A stretch of 64,000 nucleotides of DNA from Proteus terrae (GCF_003144325.1 NZ_PENS01000006.1:186001-250000), one strand, 5' to 3'; positions 16,977-29,363 are shown, numbered from the stretch's first letter. Numbers and translations: made by a program. The notes: generated by a model from the sequence alone, not told the origin.

Positions 16977-19159
16977 AATATTGTTCTCGCTTTTCACTTT
17001 GATTGATATCTAATTTATAATGGTGTGTTCCCGCGCAATAATATGTAAAACTATATATTATCGAGGACACCTTTTTGTTTTAATAAAATATTATTTTTAG
17101 TAGATAAGAAATATTACAATTCATAACATGACTTATCATATGTAAATAATATACTACGCATTTAAATACTTTCAACTAGTCAAAAAAAGACAGTGCAAGT
17201 ACAATGATTTACTCATACTAGTTAACAATACCTAGGAGAGCACTATATACCCTTTGTTTTCATATAGTTAAAATATTTTACTTATAAAATTACGCTTTTT
17301 TTTTCTTAAACTTTACTCATTAATTAGAATTTTCATCTAGTACAAGCTTAATTTAAAGTGTGATTGTTTGAGTTGTGCAAAAATAAATCAACTTATATCA
17401 GTCTAATTTATTTAAAATAATAAATTAACCTCCTAAAGGTAACGATTTTCTTATTTTTATTAAATTGCTTAAGTAATATCAATGAAATCTGATTAGTTTA
17501 CAAATAAGCCAACATTATGTTTTTATATCAAAAACTTACATTAATTACACTGAAAAATAGATATGAATCACATTTTAAACATTTGTTAATTAATTTATAT
17601 AAGCATAAACCCTTACTCTTTCAACTAAATATATTTCAAGATCCACAATTCTTTATTACTCTAGAATAAATAGATAATAGATTTAATTACTCATTTTTTT
17701 TGAATTTTTATTAATGAATAACTTATTTTAATTTTCAATTAGATTAAAAATCTTCTTTATGAAATAGAAAAAAAGTAAGTCTTAATATAAATATTTTTGT
17801 TTTATCAGTAGGTTATTTGAAGGCTAAGCGTATTATTATAAAAAACGTTCTTTTTATGACCATGTAATACTATTCTTTCTTTTTCACTCAAATACGCGCA
17901 TTTGGCACGTTATAAAAACAGAACAATAATCACATCTTAAGTTAAATTCACAAAGAAATGAGCTGTTAAATATCAACTTTAGTATGATCTAATTTTGTTA
18001 AAAAAAACAAAAATTAATCTTTTTACATCCTAAGTAATTACACGTACTCCATATAAGAGTTATTCTTAGGAGAAAATAAACATTAATATTTTTATATAAT
18101 TTATATTCCTGCTAAATGCACAAATTTCTCTATTTTTCGTAAAAAATGAAATTAACCACTTCAGGACAAATCAATTACTGATGAAATAAGTTCTTTTTGC
18201 TTTATATCATTTACTATCTAGTTCATTATGATGTAAAGATTGATAAATATCAAATTTTGAATTTATTTTATTTTAAATCAAACAGTTATGCAAAATCCCT
18301 TGCTATATCATCCCTTCAAAAAAGAAGATAAAACATCATTATATTTAATCTTTATTCTTATTAGCACGATCAATGATTTATAAAAAGTAAGAAAGATTAA
18401 CTATAAAGCCCAATTTTTATCTTTTAATCTTCTGTATTTTTTCTTAAAAAATGAGTGCCACATATTTTTCAATTCTGACTCAAAATGTTTTAACTTGCTC
18501 ATTTTATGAGAGATATTGCTCATAAAAAATGAAAAAATAATTTATCACAGTACGCCTAAGGTTATTTAATTTTATTAAAAAATTGAAAATTCCTATATCT
18601 ACACTCAAAAGGAGTAGATCTTTCTTTTTCAATTAGAGTAATTTTTTTAATATTTTCAGATCAAAACTTTCCTCCCGTTCAATAATAGATACATATTTTC
18701 TACTGAGCGCAATCCCTCATCTAAAATGATTGACTTAACAGTAGAAGAACCTTTTCTTTTTTTAAGTGGCCCCATTTAAATGGTAAAAATATGACAGGAT
18801 GTAAAAAAGCGTAATAAAGAAACTGACTTATGAGTCTTCTTCACAACAAGCACAATGCAATAATAAGTTAAAGCAATCTTAGAAACTAAGAGCTCCAAGG
18901 GAACAAAATAAGTAGCTAAGTGAGGATAAAGAGATAATGCCAATATAAGGGACAAGGAAAGCATGTCTATAGGGATATGTAGCCATAAGTGAAGCAACGA
19001 GCAACGTAATAGAACAGTACACACAAAGAACAAGATTAAGGCTCAAAGAATGCAACTAGCAGCAATAGCGCAGGTATTAGAAACCAAATAACTATTATTA
19101 ATTCTTTTAGAAAAATACTAGGGAAGTAAATAAGGAGGTACAACGAAGAGATAAAGAAG
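16977..19159. other. 2.2-kb AT-rich region without a convincing gene
   Basis: This stretch lies between the MrpJ-like gene and the tRNA cluster. Most of it is extremely AT-rich with stops in all frames. The last part (about 18,650-19,080) has a visibly different, less AT-rich composition and a long minus-strand open stretch, listed separately. I see no tRNA, rRNA, insertion-sequence end or CRISPR. It may be an H-NS-silenced remnant or hold small RNAs that cannot be recognised by eye. Confidence 0.45.
18656..19042 (-). pseudogene. Possible gene remnant downstream of the tRNA cluster
   Basis: On the minus strand a frame open from 19042 runs to TAA at 18778-18776. It continues in the same frame from an ATG at 18775 to TGA at 18656, interrupted by that one stop. 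The first part is strongly hydrophobic (LSLILALSLYP, ALTYYCIVLVV) and the second is basic (MGPLKKRKGSS). No ribosome site or usable ATG begins the first part. Composition differs from the surrounding desert. I do not recognise a family; this may be chance or the transcribed tail of the tRNA operon. Confidence 0.15.
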
Positions 19160-19235
19160 TGGTGGGCGGTATTGGGCTCGAACCAACGACCTCCTCCTTG
19201 TAAGGGAGATGCTCTACCAACTGAGCTAACCGCCC
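19160..19235 (-). tRNA. tRNA-Val(UAC), copy 1
   Basis: Complete cloverleaf on the minus strand: acceptor GGGCGGT/ACCGCCC, anticodon loop CTTACAA (anticodon UAC), T arm TTGG-TTCGAGC-CCAA and encoded CCA. It is the last (3'-most) gene of the tRNA run, separated from the other Val copies by three Lys genes. Confidence 0.95.
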
Positions 19236-19249
19236 GCTTTATTATTAAA

Positions 19250-19325
19250 TGGTGGGTCGTGGGCGATTCGAACGCCCGACCAATTGATTAAAAGTCAACT
19301 GCTCTACCGACTGAGCTAACGACCC
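19250..19325 (-). tRNA. tRNA-Lys(UUU), copy 1
   Basis: Cloverleaf with acceptor GGGTCGT/ACGACCC, anticodon loop CTTTTAA (anticodon UUU), T arm GGGCG-TTCGAAT-CGCCC and encoded CCA. The mature sequence is identical to the other two Lys copies. Confidence 0.95.
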
Positions 19326-19365
19326 ATTTAATAATTTTGCGTAAATCTGTAAGTAGCTTTGTGAA

Positions 19366-19441
19366 TGGTGGGTCGTGGGCGATTCGAACGCCCGACCAAT
19401 TGATTAAAAGTCAACTGCTCTACCGACTGAGCTAACGACCC
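19366..19441 (-). tRNA. tRNA-Lys(UUU), copy 2
   Basis: Identical in mature sequence to Lys copies 1 and 3, with encoded CCA. The spacers on either side differ from those of the other copies, so duplication is old or spacers diverge freely. Confidence 0.95.
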
Positions 19442-19479
19442 GTCACAATGTTCACTACTTTATGTTGTATTTTTAGGGA

Positions 19480-19555
19480 TGGTGGGTCGTGGGCGATTCG
19501 AACGCCCGACCAATTGATTAAAAGTCAACTGCTCTACCGACTGAGCTAACGACCC
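19480..19555 (-). tRNA. tRNA-Lys(UUU), copy 3
   Basis: Identical in mature sequence to the other Lys copies, with encoded CCA. It is the first Lys gene in transcription order, following three Val genes. Confidence 0.95.
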
Positions 19556-19596
19556 ATACCTAACTGTGTGATATTGCGCGAAATAACCGAATGAAG

Positions 19597-19672
19597 TGGT
19601 GGGCGGTATTGGGCTCGAACCAACGACCTCCTCCTTGTAAGGGAGATGCTCTACCAACTGAGCTAACCGCCC
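19597..19672 (-). tRNA. tRNA-Val(UAC), copy 2
   Basis: Identical in mature sequence to Val copy 1, with encoded CCA. It is third in transcription order. Confidence 0.95.
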
Positions 19673-19715
19673 ACTTCATGATGACTAAATTCTCACTACC
19701 ACGCTTTAATGTAAT

Positions 19716-19791
19716 TGGTGGGCGGTATTGGGCTCGAACCAACGACCTCCTCCTTGTAAGGGAGATGCTCTACCAACTGAGCTAACCGCCC
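19716..19791 (-). tRNA. tRNA-Val(UAC), copy 3
   Basis: Identical in mature sequence to the other Val copies, with encoded CCA. It is second in transcription order. Confidence 0.95.
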
Positions 19792-19830
19792 AATTACACT
19801 AAATCATACAACTTATCACAACGAAAATAA

Positions 19831-19906
19831 TGGTGGGCGGTATTGGGCTCGAACCAACGACCTCCTCCTTGTAAGGGAGATGCTCTACCAACTGAGCTAA
19901 CCGCCC
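19831..19906 (-). tRNA. tRNA-Val(UAC), copy 4
   Basis: First gene of the minus-strand tRNA operon, identical in mature sequence to the other Val copies. A strong promoter ends about 15 bp upstream. E. coli has the related valUXY-lysV cluster at the same place beside gltX. Confidence 0.95.
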
Positions 19907-19921
19907 GTCGTGATGGGGTGC

Positions 19922-19949
19922 ATTATAGGGATACTGCGCTATGAGTCAA
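19922..19949 (-). promoter_or_regulatory. Strong promoter of the tRNA-Val/Lys operon
   Basis: On the minus strand TTGACT (-35) and a perfect TATAAT (-10) are 16 bp apart. A GC-rich discriminator (GCACCCC) follows just before the first tRNA. That layout is typical of stringently controlled stable-RNA promoters. Confidence 0.85.
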
Positions 19950-20172
19950 CGATTTTTATCAGTTTTTTATCGTGAAAATGATCGTTCGTTTTATTTTTAG
20001 TCAAGATGCTTTTTTTAGCACCATAAGTGACACAGCAATTAACCAAAGTAATCCCACGGATACTCTTCGTCAAACAAAAAATCATTAATTTGAAAATTTT
20101 ATCTCTGTTAAAAGCTTAATGGCATTGAGGAATTAGCATCCAGTGATAAAATAAGGCAACCATTTCGTTTTT

Positions 20173-20200
20173 TTGATAATCACGATTACTTATCTATATA
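20173..20200 (+). promoter_or_regulatory. Probable gltX promoter
   Basis: TTGATA and TATATA with a 16-bp spacer end 27 bp before the gltX start, in the roughly 320-bp region between the divergent tRNA operon and gltX. The rest of that region shows nothing else clear. Confidence 0.5.
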
Positions 20201-20227
20201 TAAGTAAGACGTACAAAGGCAATCCCA

Positions 20228-21646
20228 ATGAGTAAAATAAAAACCCGTTTTGCACCAAGTCCTACTGGCTATCTACATGTTGGTGGTGCGCGTACCGCAC
20301 TTTATTCCTGGTTATATAGCCGTCACAATAAGGGCGAATTTGTACTGCGTATAGAAGATACCGACTTAGAACGTTCTACACAGCCAGCCATCGATGCAAT
20401 CATGGACGGTATGAATTGGTTAAATCTGAATTGGGATGAAGGTCCTTATTATCAGACTAAACGCTTCGAACGCTATAACCAAGTGATTGATCAAATGCTA
20501 TCTGCGGGTACTGCATACCGTTGCTATTGCTCTAAAGAGCGTTTAGAGCAACTGCGCGAAGATCAAATGGCGAAAGGTGAAAAACCTCGTTACGATGGTT
20601 GTTGCCGTGGTGGTAACCATAATCACAGCGCTGATGAACCTCATGTTGTGCGTTTCTTAAACCCACAAGAAGGTTCTGTCATTTTTGATGACAAAATTCG
20701 TGGTCCAATTGAATTTAGTAACCAAGAGCTTGACGATCTGATTATTCGTCGTACTGATGGTTCTCCAACTTATAACTTCTGTGTTGTTATTGATGACTGG
20801 GATATGGAAATCACTCACGTTATTCGTGGTGAAGATCATATCAACAACACGCCTCGCCAAATCAATATTCTCAAAGCATTAGGTGCACCTGTGCCTGAAT
20901 ATGCTCACGTATCAATGATTTTAGGTGATGATGGTAAAAAACTTTCTAAACGTTATAACGCGGTCAGCGTAATGCAATATCGTGATGACGGCTATTTACC
21001 GGAAGCATTATTAAACTACTTAGTTCGTTTAGGCTGGTCTCACGGTGACCAAGAGATCTTTACTATTGATGAAATGATTGAGCATTTCACTTTAGAAGCT
21101 ATCAGTAAATCAGCAAGTGCGTTTAATACTGATAAACTGCTTTGGTTAAACCATCACTACATCAATACACTGCCAGCAGAGAAAGTTGCTGTTCATTTGG
21201 ATTGGCATGTCAAACAACAAAATATTGATACCAGTAATGGCCCATCATTAGTTGAGCTGATCAAATTATTAGGCGAACGTTGCAAAACATTAAAAGAGAT
21301 GGCTGAAAGTTGCCATTACTTCTATATTGATTTTGACACCTTTGAAGAAACAGCAGCGAAAAAACATTTACGTCCAGTTGCTCGTCAACCATTAGAAGTC
21401 GTTCGCGATAAATTATCAGCAATTACAGAGTGGACAGCTGAAAATGTTCACCAAGCAATTCAAGATACCGCTAATGAATTGGAAGTGGGTATGGGTAAAG
21501 TAGGTATGCCATTACGTGTTGCTGTAACAGGCGCAGGTCAATCTCCTGGCTTAGATGTTACCGTTCACGCTATTGGTAAGACTCGTAGCGTTGCGCGCAT
21601 TAATAAAGCATTAGACTTTATTACTGAAAGAGAAAAACAAGCTTAA
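20228..21646 (+). CDS. gltX: Glutamyl-tRNA synthetase
   Basis: This 472-residue class I aminoacyl-tRNA synthetase charges tRNA-Glu in the cytoplasm. The HIGH-type motif is seen as [11 protein letters not shown] (residues 10-20) and the KMSKS-type motif as KKLSKRY near residue 237. A zinc site is likely from CYC near residue 98 and the later Cys/His (CCRGGNH). Length equals the E. coli enzyme (471). It is divergent from the tRNA operon and followed by its own terminator. There is nothing unusual in the protein. Confidence 0.97.
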   Translation: MSKIKTRFAPSPTGYLHVGGARTALYSWLYSRHNKGEFVLRIEDTDLERSTQPAIDAIMDGMNWLNLNWDEGPYYQTKRFERYNQVIDQMLSAGTAYRCYCSKERLEQLREDQMAKGEKPRYDGCCRGGNHNHSADEPHVVRFLNPQEGSVIFDDKIRGPIEFSNQELDDLIIRRTDGSPTYNFCVVIDDWDMEITHVIRGEDHINNTPRQINILKALGAPVPEYAHVSMILGDDGKKLSKRYNAVSVMQYRDDGYLPEALLNYLVRLGWSHGDQEIFTIDEMIEHFTLEAISKSASAFNTDKLLWLNHHYINTLPAEKVAVHLDWHVKQQNIDTSNGPSLVELIKLLGERCKTLKEMAESCHYFYIDFDTFEETAAKKHLRPVARQPLEVVRDKLSAITEWTAENVHQAIQDTANELEVGMGKVGMPLRVAVTGAGQSPGLDVTVHAIGKTRSVARINKALDFITEREKQA

Positions 21647-21672
21647 TTTACTCGTTAATCTTGCTTATTAAG

Positions 21673-21711
21673 AAAGATACATTCCTAAAGTAGGAAATGT
21701 ATCTTTTTTTT
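21673..21711 (+). terminator. Intrinsic terminator of gltX
   Basis: AAAGATACATTCCT pairs with AGGAAATGTATCTTT with one bulged base, followed by a T run. Confidence 0.8.
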
Positions 21712-21803
21712 GTACTCTTTTTCAGCAATCAATAAATAATGTGAGATTAACTGATTGACAGTATTGTGCTTGTTGCCTATTATCAAGCCCGTTCCAGTAT
21801 GTT

Positions 21804-21879
<76 letters not shown>

Positions 21880-21906
21880 ATATACTTCTAGAACAATCCA
21901 ATATGT

Positions 21907-21982
<76 letters not shown>

Positions 21983-21992
21983 GAATTTTAAG

Positions 21993-22025
21993 ATCCTGAA
22001 GAGAAATCTTCAGGATTTTTTGTTT
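21993..22025 (+). terminator. Intrinsic terminator of the tRNA-Ala pair
   Basis: ATCCTGAAGA, loop GAAA, TCTTCAGGAT, then a T run: a perfect 10-bp stem. It ends the tRNA transcript just before the convergent SDR gene. Confidence 0.9.
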
Positions 22026-22050
22026 TCGACTCCTCCCTCTTTATTTATTT

Positions 22051-22806
22051 TTATTGTGCTGTATAACCCCCATCAATGGCATAAAATGCCCCTGTTGAGA
22101 AACTGCTTTCATCTGAAAGTAAAAATGCAACCGTTTTAGCGACTTCTTCTCTGGTTGCCATTCGTTTCATTGGATGTGTATTTGCCATCCATTCACGTAC
22201 TTCATCGGGTAGCATTTGCATTCTTGGTGTATCGACATAGCCAGGCCCAATTGCATTGATCCTTATTCCTTTGTCTGCAAACTCAAGTGCAGCTGAACGA
22301 GTGATCCCTAATACGGCATGTTTAGCTGCTGTATATGCTGAAATACCCGCAATCCCCACAATGCCATTAGATGAAGAAAGATTCACAATACTCCCTCCCC
22401 CACTTTTTAATATTGCAGGTATGCCATATTTCAAACCATAAAATACGCCATTAATGTCCGTATCAATGACTGCCTTCCAATCTTCAATCTCATAATCGAC
22501 AATAGATGTATTATGAGGTCCCGTGATCCCTGCATTATTAACTAAACCATGTAATGCTCCAACTTGAGCGATAATAGTTTCAATCATTTTTTCAACTTGA
22601 GAAAATGAGGTCATATCCGCCTGCAAAGCGATAACTTTTTTGCCCGTTATATCAATTGAACGTGCTGTTTTTGTTATTTCCTCTAAATGCCGACCAGTAA
22701 TGAAAACCGTTGCACCACGTTGGAATAGCAATTGTGCAATACCTTCACCCACACCTGTACTTGCTCCTGTGACTAAAATCACTTTATCTTTAAAATAGTC
22801 CATCAT
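22051..22806 (-). CDS. Short-chain dehydrogenase/reductase
   Basis: This classical SDR has about 251 residues. The Rossmann cofactor motif is TGASTGVGEGIA, then NNAGITG, the catalytic Ser in IVNLSSSNG, YTAAK (Tyr-x3-Lys) and the typical C-terminus YAIDGGYTAQ. An Arg after the first Gly-rich strand (TGRH) suggests NADP preference, though this is not certain. The substrate is unknown. I place the start at ATG 22806 because GAGGTG lies eight bases upstream; the frame runs back to a TTG. It is divergent from a MarR regulator with shared palindromes, so it is probably the regulator's main target. Confidence 0.85.
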   Translation of the reverse strand: MMDYFKDKVILVTGASTGVGEGIAQLLFQRGATVFITGRHLEEITKTARSIDITGKKVIALQADMTSFSQVEKMIETIIAQVGALHGLVNNAGITGPHNTSIVDYEIEDWKAVIDTDINGVFYGLKYGIPAILKSGGGSIVNLSSSNGIVGIAGISAYTAAKHAVLGITRSAALEFADKGIRINAIGPGYVDTPRMQMLPDEVREWMANTHPMKRMATREEVAKTVAFLLSDESSFSTGAFYAIDGGYTAQ

Positions 22807-22859
22807 TTCGACTTCACCTCTTATCAACTGCGTCAAGTTTTATCGGCCAACCATAAAGT

Positions 22860-22963
22860 AGTTAACCAAAGTTAACTATACATCATCTTATTTAATTAAC
22901 TTTAGTTAATCAATATAAAGTTTATTCGCAATGAATGACCTGATAATATTAACTTTAGTTAAC
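22860..22963. promoter_or_regulatory. Three related operator palindromes between the SDR and MarR genes
   Basis: Sites at 22862-22876, 22895-22910 and 22948-22963 share the form RTTAAC, four bases, GTTAAY. The spacer is TTTA in two sites and CAAA (the complement, TTTG) in the third. Three copies in about 100 bp between divergent genes, one of which encodes a MarR repressor, strongly suggest the repressor's operators. Confidence 0.75.
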
Positions 22964-22986
22964 ATAATTTATGAGATAGCGTATTT

Positions 22987-23427
22987 ATGGAGAAGTGTGA
23001 ATTAGAAAACGCATTGTCATTATTACAATGCACATTAGTCGCGCAACGAACTCGTTATACCCCAGAACAAGTCACTTGGGGTCAATATGATATTTTAGAA
23101 TTATTGCGCTTACGAGGTGACTTAACCCCTTCTCAATTAAGTAATTCATTGGCGATTTCAAGACAGAATTTATCGAAATTTATGCGAGGATTAAAATCCT
23201 TAGGATTTATTGCGCAGTATCGTTCTGAAAAAGACAAGCGTGAGCTTATTACTCATTTAACTGATGAGGGTCACGCTTTTCTAGCAAGAGCGGCATTAGG
23301 TCGAAAACAAAATGCTGAGAAAATAAGTGAATGCTTAACACTCGGAGAGCAAACATTATTTATTGAATTAAGTCAGAAAATCATTAATGCATTAGCACCT
23401 GATAAATCAGCTATGGATAATGATTAA
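22987..23427 (+). CDS. MarR-family regulator
   Basis: The 146-residue winged-helix protein has the helix-turn-helix LTPSQLSNSLAISRQNLSKFMRGLKSLGFI, followed by a wing with the family acidic/basic turn (SEKDKRELITHLTDEG). Flanking helices serve dimerisation. It probably represses itself and the divergent SDR gene through the three GTTAAC-type palindromes. The inducing ligand is unknown. It converges on ypeB with only two bases between the stop codons. Confidence 0.85.
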   Translation: MEKCELENALSLLQCTLVAQRTRYTPEQVTWGQYDILELLRLRGDLTPSQLSNSLAISRQNLSKFMRGLKSLGFIAQYRSEKDKRELITHLTDEGHAFLARAALGRKQNAEKISECLTLGEQTLFIELSQKIINALAPDKSAMDND

Positions 23428-23429
23428 CA

Positions 23430-23645
23430 TCACCGCTTTAATGGTTTTAATAACCCTTCTAAACCTTCAATTTTAATTGCTAAGGTCATCTCCATGAGTT
23501 GACCAAGCTTACCTTCAGGAAACTCGCCTTTCTTTGCAAACCACAATAGATACTCTTCAGGTAAATCAACCAGCATACGTCCTTTGTACTTGCCAAATGG
23601 CATTTGTGTGTTTGCTATATCGATAAGGTGCTGTTTCTCTAACAT
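23430..23645 (-). CDS. ypeB: DUF3820 small protein
   Basis: A conserved small protein of about 71 residues, nearly identical in pattern to E. coli YpeB (IANTQMPFGKYKGRMLVDLPEEYLLWFAKKGEFP). The GKYKG and PxxYLLW signature defines DUF3820; function is unknown. I use ATG 23645 because E. coli YpeB begins there; a GTG at 23657 is in frame upstream. In E. coli it lies next to ligA; here nupC intervenes. Confidence 0.88.
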   Translation of the reverse strand: MLEKQHLIDIANTQMPFGKYKGRMLVDLPEEYLLWFAKKGEFPEGKLGQLMEMTLAIKIEGLEGLLKPLKR

Positions 23646-23701
23646 GTTCTCTACCACGTCGTCATTGGAGGGATAAAACTGATTATAGGGTAAATTAAAG
23701 A

Positions 23702-23731
23702 TAAAAAAAGCAGTACCCAGAGGTACTGCTT
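23702..23731 (-). terminator. Intrinsic terminator of nupC
   Basis: On the minus strand AAGCAGTACC, a four-base loop and GGTACTGCTT are followed by a T run. The stem is perfect over 10 bp. Confidence 0.9.
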
Positions 23732-23811
23732 GATTTTCTGTTACTTGATTAACAAGTGACTCTGTTTACATTGTTATTTTATTCACATGCCATCTGTTTT
23801 ATCTTCAAAGA

Positions 23812-24996
23812 TTAAACAAACAAACCTGCGATAGCTGCCGATAAGAAGCTAACTAATGTAGAACCGAACAGTAATTTTAGACCGAAACGAGAAACAACGT
23901 TACCTTGTACTTCGTTTAGACCTTTAATCGCACCAGCAACAATTCCGATTGAAGAAAAGTTAGCAAATGAAACTAAGAATACAGATAAGATACCTACAGA
24001 GCGCGGTGAAATTTCCGCAGCGATATCTTGTAAGCTACCCATTGCAACGAATTCGTTAGACACTAATTTAGTTGCCATAACACTACCAACACGTAATGCA
24101 TCTTGCTCTGGTACACCAATTACCCATGCTAATGGATAGAAAACGTAACCTAAGCAATCTTGGAAGCTAATACCGAAAATCATGCTGAAAATCGCATTCA
24201 CAGCAGCGATTAATGCAATGAAACCAATCAGCATTGCAGCAACGATTAATGCAACTTTGAAACCTGCTAAGATGTATTCACCTAACATTTCAAAGAAGCT
24301 TTGACCTTCATGCAGATTACCCATTTGGATCTCTTCTTCATTTTCAACAGAGTATGGGTTAATCACAGAAAGGACGATAAAGGTACTGAACATATTCAGT
24401 ACTAGAGCAGCAACAACGTATTTTGGATCTAACATTGTCATGTATGCACCAACAATCGACATTGATACTGTCGACATTGCTGTTGCAGCCATGGTGTACA
24501 TACGACGCTGAGACATTTTGCCTAATACATCTTTATAGGCAATAAAGTTCTCTGATTGACCAAGAACTAGTGAGCTCACTGCGTTGAATGATTCCAGTTT
24601 TCCCATACCGTTCACTTTAGAAAGCACAGTACCGATAATGCGGATCACGAAAGGTAATACTTTGATATGTTGAAGAATACCAATTAATGCAGAAATAAAG
24701 ATAATTGGACATAAGACATTCAGGAAGAAGAATGCTAAACCACCTTTCATCATGCCACCGAATACGAATTCAGTACCTTGTGCGGCATAACCTAATAAGT
24801 GATCAAATAATCCAGCGAAGCCACGAACAAAGCCTTCACCAACATCAGAGTTGAGGAAGAACCATGCTAATGCGATTTCAATAACTAATAACTGCACGAT
24901 ATAACGCAGACGGATCCCTTTGCGATTGTTACTCGCAACGAAAGCTAATGCGCCAATAACGGCGAGTGCTAAAACGAAGTGAATGATAGAGGACAT
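23812..24996 (-). CDS. nupC: Concentrative nucleoside permease
   Basis: The 394-residue inner-membrane nucleoside/H+ symporter belongs to the CNT family. E. coli NupC has 400 residues. About nine to ten hydrophobic segments are visible. The conserved core has [19 protein letters not shown] (helical hairpin with nucleoside-binding Glu) and [14 protein letters not shown] in the second repeat. It imports pyrimidine and adenine nucleosides. A perfect CRP site lies 62 bp upstream, fitting the known catabolite control of nupC. It is a single-gene unit with its own terminator. Confidence 0.93.
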   Translation of the reverse strand: MSSIIHFVLALAVIGALAFVASNNRKGIRLRYIVQLLVIEIALAWFFLNSDVGEGFVRGFAGLFDHLLGYAAQGTEFVFGGMMKGGLAFFFLNVLCPIIFISALIGILQHIKVLPFVIRIIGTVLSKVNGMGKLESFNAVSSLVLGQSENFIAYKDVLGKMSQRRMYTMAATAMSTVSMSIVGAYMTMLDPKYVVAALVLNMFSTFIVLSVINPYSVENEEEIQMGNLHEGQSFFEMLGEYILAGFKVALIVAAMLIGFIALIAAVNAIFSMIFGISFQDCLGYVFYPLAWVIGVPEQDALRVGSVMATKLVSNEFVAMGSLQDIAAEISPRSVGILSVFLVSFANFSSIGIVAGAIKGLNEVQGNVVSRFGLKLLFGSTLVSFLSAAIAGLFV

Positions 24997-25057
24997 GCAT
25001 GCTCCAAAAATAAAAATAAATCTTGTAGAGCATTTTATGTAACGCGTAACATTAGGA

Positions 25058-25073
25058 TGTGACTATTGTCACA
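25058..25073 (-). promoter_or_regulatory. Perfect CRP site upstream of nupC
   Basis: TGTGA-CTATTG-TCACA is an exact consensus CRP palindrome, 62 bp before the nupC start codon. In E. coli nupC is activated by cAMP-CRP and repressed by CytR. Confidence 0.85.
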
Positions 25074-25224
25074 ATCTCATGAAACCGCATACACACTATT
25101 TATTAAATAAGATAGGTTGATCACACTTTGTGAGTTACTTAAGAAACATTAAATGTAAATTTAGCTTAAGTAAAAATGCCACTGAGAAGGTTTTCCCAGT
25201 AGCATTTATTAAATAGTAGAATGA

Positions 25225-27309
<2,085 letters not shown>

Positions 27310-28338
27310 CTATTGATTTAAATCCAGCGTCCTGCGGATCCTAGATTTATAAAGCTCGATTCTTTGTGGCGTTAAGAGTTTACGTTCATCATCTAGCACA
27401 ACACCACCTACATCAGATGCTATACGCTGAGCCGTAAGTAACATCAATTTGAAGTTTTGATTAGCATCACCATAAGATGGCACCATCATAAACATAGATA
27501 CGCCAGGTGTGGTTAATTCAGCCATAGTATCAATGTTAAATGTTCCCGGTTTCACCATATTCGCTAAACTAAACAAAACAGGACCATTCGCTGTTGGATT
27601 AAGATGGCGATGGAAAATATTCATTTCACCAAACTGGAATCCAGCCTGAATGATACTTTGCATCAATAACTCACCATCTAACATTTGTCCATGATGTGCA
27701 CTTACATTTAAAACAATAACCAGTTCTTTCTCCGCTTCTGTTGCTTGCGAAGCTGATTCAGCTTTAGGCTCTTCAACTGGTGCATCATGCGTAACCTCAG
27801 TTTCAACAGGAGTCACGTGAGCTCCAGTCTCTGAAATTGAAGGCTCAAAACTCGCTGATGGGCTTACTGTATTAACATGTGATTTTATTTCACTAGTAAC
27901 ATTAGCCGCAGGTGCTTGTTTTGGCTCATCCCTAACAATGGGTTCAGGCTCTTTTTCAATCACATCAAAAACACCAAGACTAGGCTCTTGCTGTAATGAA
28001 GTATCGTGAGAGCTCCCTTTTGTTTGGGGTTCAGACATTAATGGATCTCTATCAGCCACTGAAATTTCAGGTTCATGCAGAGGCTCCGATTTTATCGGTG
28101 GCTCACTCTCCCGCTTTTCAGTAGAGGATAAAGTTGATGTCTGATGACTAACCTCAGCGTATTGCGGTTCGTCATCGTTCTCATCTGACTGATAATTCTG
28201 TTTCTGACGTTTTACTGGGCGATTACGGAAAAGCTTAGAACGCTCTTTTCGACCAATCCATAAGCCGTGTAATAACAAAGCTATGATTAAAATCGCACCA
28301 ACAACGATTAATATCAGACGCAAATTTTGCTGCATCAT
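27310..28338 (-). CDS. zipA: Cell division protein ZipA
   Basis: This 342-residue inner-membrane division protein tethers FtsZ. The start is the ATG-ATG pair at 28338, giving [17 protein letters not shown], the E. coli-like N-terminal membrane anchor. A basic patch (RKERSKLF...) and a long Pro/Glu-rich linker of variable sequence follow. The C-terminal FtsZ-binding domain is conserved ([15 protein letters not shown]..., [28 protein letters not shown]). The upstream in-frame extension is ignored because it lacks family similarity. It is divergent from cysZ. Confidence 0.95.
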   Translation of the reverse strand: MMQQNLRLILIVVGAILIIALLLHGLWIGRKERSKLFRNRPVKRQKQNYQSDENDDEPQYAEVSHQTSTLSSTEKRESEPPIKSEPLHEPEISVADRDPLMSEPQTKGSSHDTSLQQEPSLGVFDVIEKEPEPIVRDEPKQAPAANVTSEIKSHVNTVSPSASFEPSISETGAHVTPVETEVTHDAPVEEPKAESASQATEAEKELVIVLNVSAHHGQMLDGELLMQSIIQAGFQFGEMNIFHRHLNPTANGPVLFSLANMVKPGTFNIDTMAELTTPGVSMFMMVPSYGDANQNFKLMLLTAQRIASDVGGVVLDDERKLLTPQRIELYKSRIRRTLDLNQ

Positions 28339-28561
28339 TTCTATCTCTGTTGTCTTGAGGTTTAATAGCCACGTTGGCAAATATTACTTTTTACTAAGAG
28401 TATTTGCCAATGCTCATAAGTGCAAGCCAATACTTAATTTTCTTGTCACAAAGATACACACATCAATCTCTTATGCGCATTTTTTAGACAATTCATGACT
28501 AGTAAGGCTGATTATCTCCCTATATGATACTAGCTTGCCCTCATTGGAGAGAATAGGAAGT

Positions 28562-29332
28562 ATGACAAATTTGACAGAAACGAATAAAAATTTAAATGGA
28601 TTTCATTATTTTGCTCTTGGTTGGCGTTTAATCACACGCAAAGGGCTAAAACGTTTTGTTATCTTACCCCTACTTGCCAATATTATTATTCTCGGAAGTG
28701 CCTTTTGGTGGTTATATGGTCAAATAGGTGGCATGGTCAATTGGATGATGGAAAAAGTCCCGGATTGGTTGCAGTGGCTGAGTTATTTAATCTGGCCATT
28801 ATCCGTTATTTTTATTTTATTAGTGTTTACTTATTTCTTTAGTACTTTAGCCAATATTATTGCTTCCCCATTTAATGGATTGTTGGCTGAAAAGTTAGAA
28901 GGTCAAATAACTGGCATTGCACCACCAGATACGGGCGTTGCAGGTATATTGAAGGATGTTCCACGTATTTTAAAACGTGAGCTAACTAAAATAGCTTATT
29001 ATTTGCCTCGTGCTATTGTCTTGTTATTGCTCTATTTTATTCCTGCTATCGGACAAACTGTTGCCCCTGTTTTATGGTTTGCTTTTGGTGCTTGGATGAT
29101 GGCAATTCAATATAATGACTTCCCATTTGATAACCATAAAATTTCATTTGCAGCGATGAAATCTTCGCTGAAACAAGACAAATGGAATAATCTTCAATTT
29201 GGTATGGTTATTAATATTTTTACTATGATCCCTATTCTAAATTTAGTCATCATGCCGGTTGCAATTTGTGGTGCAACCGCAATGTGGTGCGATCGTTATC
29301 GTAAACAGCATGTACAAGATGGACAGTGGTAA
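28562..29332 (+). CDS. cysZ: Sulfate transporter CysZ
   Basis: The inner-membrane protein of about 256 residues has four or more hydrophobic segments and matches E. coli CysZ ([12 protein letters not shown]..., [19 protein letters not shown]..., [16 protein letters not shown]). It mediates sulfate uptake for cysteine synthesis. ATG 28562 is chosen for AGGA five bases upstream and the family start; an in-frame codon at 28535 is earlier. It is followed by a terminator, so here it is separate from cysK, with one unrelated minus-strand gene between. Confidence 0.93.
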   Translation: MTNLTETNKNLNGFHYFALGWRLITRKGLKRFVILPLLANIIILGSAFWWLYGQIGGMVNWMMEKVPDWLQWLSYLIWPLSVIFILLVFTYFFSTLANIIASPFNGLLAEKLEGQITGIAPPDTGVAGILKDVPRILKRELTKIAYYLPRAIVLLLLYFIPAIGQTVAPVLWFAFGAWMMAIQYNDFPFDNHKISFAAMKSSLKQDKWNNLQFGMVINIFTMIPILNLVIMPVAICGATAMWCDRYRKQHVQDGQW

Positions 29333-29363
29333 ATTTAATTTAACGACTTATTGATAAATGAGA

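Noticed and set aside
19460-19785. Open frames across the tRNA genes on both strands
   Set aside because: They arise from translating identical tRNA sequences and are not genes.
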